Source: Adlercreutzia rubneri (GTDB taxonomy: Bacteria; Actinomycetota; Coriobacteriia; Coriobacteriales; Eggerthellaceae). From it: DNA of 64,000 bases. The notes beneath the pieces were generated by a model that saw nothing but the letters and a program-made list of their open reading frames with translations, did no database searches and had not been told where the DNA came from. Location of the stretch: contig NZ_WPOO01000007.1 of NCBI RefSeq assembly GCF_009755265.1, positions 43,843-107,842 of the forward strand. The letters run 5' to 3'. This document shows, piece after piece, positions 17,167 to 24,090 of the stretch (position 1 is its first letter; each line of letters opens with the position of its first letter). A program made the translations under genes and the position numbers.

Positions 17167-18132
17167 GTGGTGAGATCTGCCGGTGAAGGGATGGCCCCCT
17201 GCATCCTTCTGCACGGGTTCGCTCAAACGCCTGCGTCGTGGGATGCGGTAGCGCAGCGGCTGCAGGCGGCCGGTCACCGCACCTGTGCACCCGATTTGTA
17301 CGAGTGCAAGGGCGACCTCAATCTGTCAAGCGTTGAGGAGGTTTTGGAAGGTACGGAGGCGGGGGAAGACGGGGAGGGCGCGGAAGGCGACGCGAATGCC
17401 AAAAACGTCTCTGGGGCGGTGCGCGACCCGCTGACCTCCCTCGATGCGGCGTGTGATCGGGTGGCGGCCATCGTGCGTTTGGTCGCGCAGGTCGATGCCG
17501 CGCCCGTGCTCGTTGGCTATTCCATGGGCGGCCGCATCGCCGCTGAAACCGTGGTGCGCTATCCCAATCTGCCGCTGGCCGGGCTTGTTTTAGAAAGCGC
17601 GGGGCTCGGGCCTGCCGACGAAGCCGCTCGGGCCGCCTTAGCCGAGCGCAATGGCGCCTGGGCTCAGCGGCTTCGCGATGAGGGCGTTGCGGCCTTCATG
17701 GACTGGTGGGAGACGCTGCCGTTGTTCGCCAGCCAGCGTGCGCTTCCCGCGGAAGCGCGCGCCGCCATTCGAGCCGAGCGCACCTCCCGCGATGCAGAGC
17801 CTTTGACCCGCTCTCTGGAAGCCTGGGGTGCTCACCATCAAGCTGCCGAAACGGTTACGCTTGGCGTCCTTGCCGACCTGGCCAACCGCGGCGTTTCGGT
17901 GCTCTACGTTGCCGGCGTCCTTGATGAGAAGTACTCCGCGGTAGCCGCCCGCGTCCGCGCTGCCGGCCTTCCCACAGAGCTCGTCCCCGATGCTGGCCAC
18001 AACGCGCACCTCGAAGCCTCTTCCAATTTTGCGGGAATCGTTGAAGGCGTTCTCGCTGAAGATGTTCTTGATGGAGATGCCTTGGCGCGAAATGTGGCTT
18101 CAAAATCACGAAAGATCGGATACGGGGCCTAA
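17167..18132 (+). CDS. menH: MenH-like alpha/beta hydrolase (SHCHC synthase)
   Basis: 321 aa alpha/beta hydrolase that by position removes pyruvate from SEPHCHC to give SHCHC. The oxyanion segment is CILLHGFAQTPASWD, the nucleophile elbow is GYSMGGR (Ser119) and the catalytic His is in DAGHNAHLE (His278). It carries an acidic, low-complexity insert at about residues 55-95. There is no nearby ATG with a good ribosome site, so GTG at 17167 with GGAGGGA 12 bases upstream is preferred; ATG 17191 would give a protein 8 residues shorter. The last ten codons overlap a dispersed repeat (copy at 18103-18119), so the C-terminal tail SKSRKIGYGA is probably repeat-derived. Confidence 0.85.
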   Translation: MVRSAGEGMAPCILLHGFAQTPASWDAVAQRLQAAGHRTCAPDLYECKGDLNLSSVEEVLEGTEAGEDGEGAEGDANAKNVSGAVRDPLTSLDAACDRVAAIVRLVAQVDAAPVLVGYSMGGRIAAETVVRYPNLPLAGLVLESAGLGPADEAARAALAERNGAWAQRLRDEGVAAFMDWWETLPLFASQRALPAEARAAIRAERTSRDAEPLTRSLEAWGAHHQAAETVTLGVLADLANRGVSVLYVAGVLDEKYSAVAARVRAAGLPTELVPDAGHNAHLEASSNFAGIVEGVLAEDVLDGDALARNVASKSRKIGYGA

Positions 18133-18302
18133 AAGAGACCTTCCCGCGGCCTTTTTGGCTTAGAAATCACGAAAGATCGGGCGAAGAGCGCCAAAAAGGC
18201 CTCTCAGTAATACAAAAGCGCTCGTTTTCCCAGGTGGCGTATTACAAAAAAGTCTCTACTACTCCGATCGCGCCGATTTTTCGTGATTTTCAAGCCAAAA
18301 AG
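18103..18302. repeat. Inverted-repeat element downstream of menH
   Basis: The sequence AAATCACGAAAGATCGG occurs at 18103-18119 (inside the menH end) and again at 18164-18180. An inverted near-copy lies at 18273-18289. The second and third copies form 30-base arms, 18151-18180 and 18273-18302, that match at 27 of 30 positions when one is reversed. The 92-base interior holds a second dyad, GTAATAC (18207) and GTATTAC (18239). The rest of the 18133-18482 gap carries no convincing ORF. The layout resembles a non-autonomous inverted-repeat element or a large RNA hairpin. Confidence 0.65.
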
Positions 18303-18482
18303 GAACTCGAAGTCGCGAAAGGGACTTAATGTCATCACGGCTTCCTGATATCTTCTAAGCCATGGCCGCGACAGTCGTGGCTGCAGCACCTTCTCGCCGG
18401 CTTTTCCAAATTATGACTCACAAACACACTTTATTATGCTAAAGTGTCGGCCATGATTTTCGTTCAGGGACATAAAGGTGGC

Positions 18483-18806
18483 ATGGATGCGGCGGCGCTC
18501 GCTGTGGCAAGCCAGCACATCGCCCAGCAGTCGTGTGCCCGCGAGGCCGCGGCTATCTTCGGTGTTCGCGCGATGACTCGGGGGGCCGGAGCGGTTGCGC
18601 TGACCTGCCGCGATGCGGTGGCCTGCGCCCTCATGAGCGCGCATAAGGCTGCCCAGTGTTGCACCGACGCGGTCGAGCGTGCGCTGGCCAGTGCGCACAA
18701 GGCGGCTCAGTGTATCGCCGAGGCGGCCCGCGCTGTTGCCAGCCAGCATGAAGCCCAGCAGTCCCTGCGCGAGGTCTCCCCACAATTTGAGTTCCGATAC
18801 CAATAG
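18483..18806 (+). CDS. Small alanine-rich protein of four helical repeats, function unknown
   Basis: 107 aa from ATG 18483 (AAAGGTG just upstream; in-frame starts at 18444 and 18453 are possible). I do not recognise a family. The protein contains four copies of an approximately 17-residue unit with pattern A-x-x-S-x-H-x-A-Q-C/S: AVASQHIAQQS, ALMSAHKAAQC, ALASAHKAAQC and AVASQHEAQQS. These should form amphipathic helices with regularly spaced Ser/His/Gln/Cys. Cysteines fall at equivalent points of units 2 and 3, so metal or thiol chemistry is conceivable. A TTATTATG -10-like sequence at 18431-18438 precedes it and a strong terminator follows immediately. An antisense ORF of similar length exists but lacks a ribosome site. 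Confidence 0.5.
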   Translation: MDAAALAVASQHIAQQSCAREAAAIFGVRAMTRGAGAVALTCRDAVACALMSAHKAAQCCTDAVERALASAHKAAQCIAEAARAVASQHEAQQSLREVSPQFEFRYQ

Positions 18807-18863
18807 CACACGGGTTTTCGCCCGTGGCTATTTTTTTGTAGCCCCGGGCGAAAAGTCGTGTGC
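18806..18863. terminator. Intrinsic terminator inside a 58-base palindrome
   Basis: CACGGG (18809-18814), TTTTCG loop, CCCGTG (18821-18826), then GCTATTTTTTT: a good rho-independent terminator starting at the repeat-protein stop codon. The whole of 18806-18830 is repeated inverted at 18839-18863 (22 of 25 positions), with the T tract as loop. A larger alternative hairpin is therefore possible in RNA of either strand. Confidence 0.8.
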
Positions 18864-18905
18864 GCCATCGGACGTATCCGCACACTGGAAGGAAAGAAGA
18901 GGGAA

Positions 18906-20486
18906 ATGATCGCGAAAGTTCTTTTGGTAATCGCCTTCGTGGCCGTGGCCGTGGCGGTGGGCATCTACTGCCGTCGGCACACGGGCACCGTGGATGGCTT
19001 CATCCTGGGCGGCCGCAACGTCGGTCCGTGGATGAGCGCCTTCGCCTATGGCACGAGCTATTTCTCGGCCGTGGTGTTCGTCGGCTATGCGGGCCAGTTC
19101 GGCTTCAAGTACGGCATCTCGGCCACCTGGGCCGGCATCGGCAACGCTATCATTGGCTCGCTGCTTGCCTGGTGGGTCTTGGGCCCCCGCACCCGCGAGA
19201 TGACCCATCGCCTGCAGGCCTCCACCATGCCGGAGTTCTTCGGCAAGCGCTATAACTCCCGGGCGCTGCGCATTGCGGCGGCGGCCATCATCTTCGTGTT
19301 CCTCATCCCGTATACCGCCAGCGTCTACAATGGCCTGTCGCGCCTGTTCGGCATGGCCTTCGCGCTGCCCTACGACGTATGCGTCATCGGCATGGCGGTG
19401 GTCACCTGCATCTATGTGGTGCTTGGCGGGTATATGGCCACGGTCATGAACGACTTCATTCAGGGCATTGTCATGCTGCTCGGCATCATCGCCGTCATCG
19501 TGGCGGTCATCTTGAACAACGGCGGCTTCTCCGAGGCCATCATCTCGCTGTCGCAGATCCCCGCCGAGGGTTCGGCCATGCAAGGCCCCTTCGTCAGCTT
19601 CTTCGGGCCCGATTTGTTCAACCTGCTCGGCGTTGTCATCCTCACGTCGCTGGGCACCTGGGGCCTGCCGCAGATGGTGCAGAAGTTCTACGCCATCAAG
19701 ACCGGCCCGGCCATCAAGCAGGGTGCCATCATCTCCACCATCTTCGCCTTCGTGGTGGCCGGCGGCTCCTATTTCCTCGGCGGCTTCGGTCGCCTCTACG
19801 AGGGCCAGATCGAGTACGCCGCCAACGGCACGCCCATCTACGACTCCATCATCCCGACGATGCTGTCCACCTTGCCCGACGTGCTCATCGGCCTGGTGAT
19901 TGTGCTCGTGCTGTCGGCCTCCATGTCGACGCTCTCGTCGCTGGTGCTCACGTCATCTTCTACGCTGACCATCGACTTTATCAACGGCAATATCATCAAG
20001 AACATGTCCGAGAAGAAGCAGCTCATCTGGATGCGTGGGTTGCTCGTGGTGTTCATCGCCATCTCCGCGCTCATCGCGTTGTTCCAGTATCATTCCTCGG
20101 TGGTGTTCATCGCCCAGCTCATGGGCTACTCCTGGGGTGCGCTCGCCGGCTCGTTCCTCGGCCCCTTCCTGTGGGGCTTGTACTCCGGCCGTATCTCGAA
20201 GGCGAGCGTGTGGTGCTCGTTTGCCGTGGGCGTGGGGCTGACGGCCGTGAACATGGGCCTGGCCCTGTCCGGTGGCACGCCGCTTATCGCGAGCCCCATC
20301 AACTGCGGCGCTCTGTGCATGATCCTTTCGCTCGTGATTGTGCCGGTGGTGAGCCTGTTTACGCCAGCGGTGCCTTTCCAGATTAAGCCGCCGACTCCGG
20401 AAAGCGCCATCGACCGCGAATACGACCGCGAACTCGCCCAAGAGGAGCTAGAAAGCGCCACCGCAAGCGCCGCCGCCGACGTGTAA
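18906..20486 (+). CDS. Sodium:solute symporter family (SSS) transporter
   Basis: 526 aa with about 13 predicted membrane helices, the size of PutP/PanF-type sodium symporters. Family segments are FILGGRNVGPWMSAFAYGTS, TMPEFFGKRYNSRALRI, LGGYMATVMNDFIQGIVML and LSASMSTLSSLVLTSSSTL, the last two lining the sodium site. The substrate, likely an organic acid or amino acid, is not predictable. The true start is ATG 18906; a longer frame from 18858 lies in the palindrome. An intrinsic terminator follows. The next gene is a predicted Na+/H+ antiporter in the same direction, so the two may balance sodium. Confidence 0.92.
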   Translation: MIAKVLLVIAFVAVAVAVGIYCRRHTGTVDGFILGGRNVGPWMSAFAYGTSYFSAVVFVGYAGQFGFKYGISATWAGIGNAIIGSLLAWWVLGPRTREMTHRLQASTMPEFFGKRYNSRALRIAAAAIIFVFLIPYTASVYNGLSRLFGMAFALPYDVCVIGMAVVTCIYVVLGGYMATVMNDFIQGIVMLLGIIAVIVAVILNNGGFSEAIISLSQIPAEGSAMQGPFVSFFGPDLFNLLGVVILTSLGTWGLPQMVQKFYAIKTGPAIKQGAIISTIFAFVVAGGSYFLGGFGRLYEGQIEYAANGTPIYDSIIPTMLSTLPDVLIGLVIVLVLSASMSTLSSLVLTSSSTLTIDFINGNIIKNMSEKKQLIWMRGLLVVFIAISALIALFQYHSSVVFIAQLMGYSWGALAGSFLGPFLWGLYSGRISKASVWCSFAVGVGLTAVNMGLALSGGTPLIASPINCGALCMILSLVIVPVVSLFTPAVPFQIKPPTPESAIDREYDRELAQEELESATASAAADV

Positions 20487-20521
20487 GTGCGGAAAGCCAC
20501 AACTGAAGACGAGAAACCTGG

Positions 20522-20548
20522 AAAGTCCCGCGTGATCGCGGGACTTTT
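20522..20548 (+). terminator. Rho-independent terminator after the SSS transporter
   Basis: Perfect 11-bp stem AAAGTCCCGCG (20522-20532) against CGCGGGACTTT (20537-20547), 4-base loop TGAT, ending in TTTTCT. Confidence 0.85.
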
Positions 20549-20661
20549 CTCTGACCAACTCGGATATACTTAACGAGTTCTGTCACCAGAAGGCCGGGGG
20601 CAGGGCACCGATGCCGATCGCTTGCGGTGTCATGCCCTCGGCCTCTTGAGGAAGGAAGGTC

Positions 20662-22311
20662 ATGGAAGGGTTCGAACTCATTGCCACGGGCCTGTGGTCC
20701 ATTGTGCCGCCGATTCTGGCACTGGTCCTGGCGCTCATCACCAAGGAGGTGTATTCGTCGCTGACCATCGGTGTGTTCACGGGCATGATCATCTACCAGT
20801 TCACGTTGAACGGCGCCGGTGGCGAGCAGCTTATCGCCTCGTTCACCATGGTGCCCCAAATGATGGCCGAGCAGATAGCCGGCAACGGGGCGCTGTTGTT
20901 ATTCCTTGCGCTTTTAGGGGCGCTCACCGTGGTCATTGCCACGGCCGGCGGCTCCCGCGCCTATGCGGAATGGGTCACCACCCATGTGAAGAACGCCCGC
21001 GCCGCTTCAATTCTCACGGCGCTGCTTGGCATCATCATTTTCGTGGACGACTACTTCAACTGCCTCACCGTGGGTGCCGTCATGCGCCCGGTGACGGACA
21101 AGTTCCGCGTCAGCCACGAGAAGCTCGCTTGGATTATCGACTCCACGGCGGCCCCGGTCTGCATCATCGCACCGGTGTCCTCCTGGGCGGTGGCCGTGGG
21201 CGGCTATATGGGCGAGGACGGCTTCAACACTTTCGTGGCCTCCATCCCCTACAACTTCTACGCGCTGCTGACCATCTTCTTCGTGTTTTTCATGCTGTTC
21301 CTCCAGAAGGATTTCGGTCCCATGGCCGCGGCTCAGGCCGATGCCGAGGGGCGCATTCCGGCTGAGGGCTCGGCGCTGGAGGCGATGTCCCTCGCTCGTA
21401 TCGCCGACAAGGCCCAGGTCGATTTGGAAGGCGCGCCGAACATCCCCACGGTGGTGACCGAGGAGGGCGACATCGACGACGCCGCCGCCGGGGCCATTGA
21501 GGAGTACAAGGGCCTGAACATCTCCGAGCGCGGTACCATCTGGGATCTTATCGTGCCCATTTTGGTGCTCATCGTGTTCTCCATTCTGGGCATGATGTAC
21601 ATGGGCGGCTTCTTCAGCGGCGTCGACTTCGCCACGGCTGTGGGCGAGAACCCGGTCATGGGCCTGTGCATCGGCGCGGTGGTGGCCCTGTGCGTGGCGG
21701 CTGCCATGTTCCTGCCGCGCAAGCTCATGAACCTGGGCGGTTTCGTGGAGGCCATGTCGGAAGGCGTGCGCTCCATGATCGGCGCTATCATGATCCTCGT
21801 GCTGGCCTGGTCGCTCGGCGGGTGCTGCCGCTACCTCTTGGGCACCGGCGAGTTCGTATCCGGCTTCCTGAACGGCCTGGGCGTGGGGCTCGACCTTCTG
21901 CCGGCCATCATCTTCCTGGTGGCGGCGTTCATCGGTTTCGCCATGGGTACGAGCTGGGGCACCATCGCGCTCATTCTGCCCATCATTATCGGCGTGTTCG
22001 CAGCCGACGATCCGCTGTTCCTCGTGGCTGTGGGCGCGGCGCTGGCCGGCGCAGTGTACGGCGACCACATCTCGCCCATCTCGGATACCACCATCCTGTC
22101 CTCGGCGGGCGCGAAGTGCAACCATCTGCGCCACGTGGCCACGCAGATTCCCTACGCGACGCTGGTTATGATCGTGTGCTTCGTGGGCTACATTATCGCC
22201 GGCATCACCAAGACGCCGTGGATCTCGCTCGCGCTCGGCGTGGTGCTCATCGTGGCAGCCGTGCTCGTGCTGGTGAAGATGGAGGCGGGGAAGGCTGCTG
22301 CGGAGCAGTAA
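20662..22311 (+). CDS. NhaC-type Na+/H+ antiporter family protein
   Basis: 549 aa, about 11-13 predicted helices, of the NhaC/ion-transporter superfamily. Characteristic stretches are IIIFVDDYFNCLTVGAVMRP (the D-D-Y-F-N motif in a membrane helix), STAAPVCIIAPVSSWAVA, FAMGTSWGTIALILPIIIG and VYGDHISPISDTTILSSAGA. Such proteins exchange Na+ for protons or carry an amino acid or organic acid. A large cytoplasmic loop of about 100 residues (from residue about 220) is rich in Asp/Glu/Ala. The Shine-Dalgarno is AGGAAGGAAGG. A TATACT at 20565-20570 may be its -10, but no clear -35 is visible. Confidence 0.92.
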   Translation: MEGFELIATGLWSIVPPILALVLALITKEVYSSLTIGVFTGMIIYQFTLNGAGGEQLIASFTMVPQMMAEQIAGNGALLLFLALLGALTVVIATAGGSRAYAEWVTTHVKNARAASILTALLGIIIFVDDYFNCLTVGAVMRPVTDKFRVSHEKLAWIIDSTAAPVCIIAPVSSWAVAVGGYMGEDGFNTFVASIPYNFYALLTIFFVFFMLFLQKDFGPMAAAQADAEGRIPAEGSALEAMSLARIADKAQVDLEGAPNIPTVVTEEGDIDDAAAGAIEEYKGLNISERGTIWDLIVPILVLIVFSILGMMYMGGFFSGVDFATAVGENPVMGLCIGAVVALCVAAAMFLPRKLMNLGGFVEAMSEGVRSMIGAIMILVLAWSLGGCCRYLLGTGEFVSGFLNGLGVGLDLLPAIIFLVAAFIGFAMGTSWGTIALILPIIIGVFAADDPLFLVAVGAALAGAVYGDHISPISDTTILSSAGAKCNHLRHVATQIPYATLVMIVCFVGYIIAGITKTPWISLALGVVLIVAAVLVLVKMEAGKAAAEQ

Positions 22312-22380
22312 GATCTCGGCGCCTAGAAAAAGGTTGTTCGATCGTCATAGAACGCCGCGATCTAGAGTGGTGTATCGCAG

Positions 22381-22412
22381 AAGGTCGCAGCCCTCATGGG
22401 CTGCGACCTTTT
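22381..22412. terminator. Bidirectional hairpin terminator between convergent genes
   Basis: A 13-bp perfect stem (22381-22393 with 22398-22410), 4-base loop TCAT, with A/T ends on both sides. It serves the NhaC-type gene and the convergent LuxR gene, whose stop codon begins at 22415. Confidence 0.85.
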
Positions 22413-23849
22413 CTATTTAATTACGCTTTTGTCGATGGTCCGTGACACGAGTTCGATGAGTTCATCCTGAGAGCTAACTCGAAGCTTGTCGTATATATGC
22501 CTGATGTGGGTTTTGACTGTTCCGTTTGCAAGGTAGAGTGTCTTGGCTATGTAGGGACCGCTGTAGCCGTTGGCCAAAAGCGCAAGAACGTCGCACTCGC
22601 GAGCTGTCAGTTGTTGGAAATATGCTGAAAGCTTCTTTTTTTCGTTCATATCGGAAACAATCGGCTCATCTGCGCTCGCTGTCGGCTGGTAGTTGAGGAT
22701 ATGTCGAATTAACGCGCCGGCAGAGAAAAACACCAATATGGATGTTGCCGATACAACAAGGAGGGGTATTAACTCAAAGGGGATGGCGACAGAAGTCGGG
22801 TAGCTAAATGCGGCAACGGCGATATAGAACGGTATGATTTGTGCAGCGTACTCGTAGTAGGCAAACGTCGAGGGCCTTATCGCGGTCATCTTCAAATATA
22901 GAGGAAGCTGGAAGAGGTTCTGCGTTGACCACACAATCTCCGCCATCAGCGCACCAAGAGACACCAGACCTAATGGACTATTGTCAAAGAAGCTCACAAT
23001 GATGAAGCAAATGGAAAAGATCGGAGTTACAACGACAAAATAAAGGCTGCTCCTCGATTCACGGCCAAGCGTTAACACGCCCCCCAGAAGCAAGAGCGTA
23101 GTCAGCAAAGCGACAACGATGAGCAGAGGTGATTCAGAGGCGCCTGCGGGAGCGAGGGTAGATAGGCATAAAGTGAATCCCAGTGCTGCTCCATAAAGAA
23201 CGCGGGCGCCAAAATAGAGGACGCGGGTACGAGGTACTGATTCTTTTATCACATCGTTTCTGCTTAAGGATTGACTCTTGATAGCTTCATCAAGCAGCTC
23301 GGCATTTTTCTGTATACCTACGAAGCCAAAGTTGATGACGGCGCTCGCCATCGCCGCAAACAGCATGAGAGTGAGTGCCGCATGGGCGCTCATTAGATTT
23401 GAAAAGAGAAACAGGGCGACGGAGGAGAGTACGGCTCCTGATGTGTACCAAGCGACATCCGTTGCCCGCTTCAGCGAGAAGTGGAAATTCCATTGGATAT
23501 TGATAAACAAAGTCGCTAATCTGCCACACACGCCGATAGCCACTCCAAGTACGGCTGCTGCGTCACTTCCTGACTTTTCAATCCAAAATTGCCAAAGGAG
23601 AAGCAGACACCACAAGCTACAGAGAAGAAGGCTGAGAAGTGCAAAAATGCGTCTTGCAGGTCCACCCGCTAGAAGGGGGACAGCTAACACGAAGAGAATT
23701 GCAACTAAGGCGCAAAATGCGAAAGAAGGGTATTGAAAGTACTCATACCCAGTAATCTCGGTAATTCTCCCCGACAAAGACATGAGCAAAACGTAGAGTG
23801 CGCAAGCTTTTCCCGTAATAACGGCCGCTGCAGTACCCCAGCATTTCAT
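22413..23849 (-). CDS. LuxR-type regulator with N-terminal multi-helix membrane domain (second copy)
   Basis: 478 aa with the same layout as the regulator at 8786-10219: about 12 hydrophobic segments in residues 8-390, then a C-terminal LuxR helix-turn-helix (LTARECDVLALLANGYSGPY, NGTVKTHIRHIYDKLRVSSQ). AAGGAGGGG precedes the ATG. Base composition is visibly more AT-rich than its flanks, suggesting later acquisition together with the divergent FAD reductase gene at 24091, which it probably controls. The predicted role is sensing the substrate of that reductase at the membrane; this is inference from the arrangement repeated twice in this window. Confidence 0.9.
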   Translation of the reverse strand: MKCWGTAAAVITGKACALYVLLMSLSGRITEITGYEYFQYPSFAFCALVAILFVLAVPLLAGGPARRIFALLSLLLCSLWCLLLLWQFWIEKSGSDAAAVLGVAIGVCGRLATLFINIQWNFHFSLKRATDVAWYTSGAVLSSVALFLFSNLMSAHAALTLMLFAAMASAVINFGFVGIQKNAELLDEAIKSQSLSRNDVIKESVPRTRVLYFGARVLYGAALGFTLCLSTLAPAGASESPLLIVVALLTTLLLLGGVLTLGRESRSSLYFVVVTPIFSICFIIVSFFDNSPLGLVSLGALMAEIVWSTQNLFQLPLYLKMTAIRPSTFAYYEYAAQIIPFYIAVAAFSYPTSVAIPFELIPLLVVSATSILVFFSAGALIRHILNYQPTASADEPIVSDMNEKKKLSAYFQQLTARECDVLALLANGYSGPYIAKTLYLANGTVKTHIRHIYDKLRVSSQDELIELVSRTIDKSVIK

Positions 23850-23912
23850 AGGTGCCCCTCCTTAGGTCCTTTGGTCGCATATTATCAGAAAAGTATGCTT
23901 AGACAGGTAATT

Positions 23913-23927
23913 TACCCCTTTAGGGTA
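23913..23927. promoter_or_regulatory. Candidate operator between LuxR regulator and FAD reductase (TACCC-N5-GGGTA)
   Basis: A perfect 5-bp dyad in the divergent gap. As heptamers it reads TACCCCT and, on the other strand, TACCCTA, separated by one base. The first fits the TACYNMT NarL-type half-site. The first LuxR/reductase pair (10311-10327) has a comparable TAC-to-GTA dyad. Position and symmetry only. Confidence 0.4.
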
Positions 23928-24090
23928 GAGGAAATTGCGCCTTGGAGGGGGAGCAAAATATCCGTTTACGGTCGATGCGATTAAACGTCAAGGGCGAGAG
24001 AATCTTGTTCGTCAGCACATGAAGCATTGGCTGGCATCGAGAGAACGCGTCGCCCACGACGGGCAACGGAACTAAAGGAGGACGGCAATT

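Noticed and set aside
18411..18809. Minus-strand ORF opposite the alanine-rich repeat protein
   Set aside because: It has no Shine-Dalgarno and runs backwards through the terminator hairpin. The plus-strand frame has internal protein repeats and better signals.
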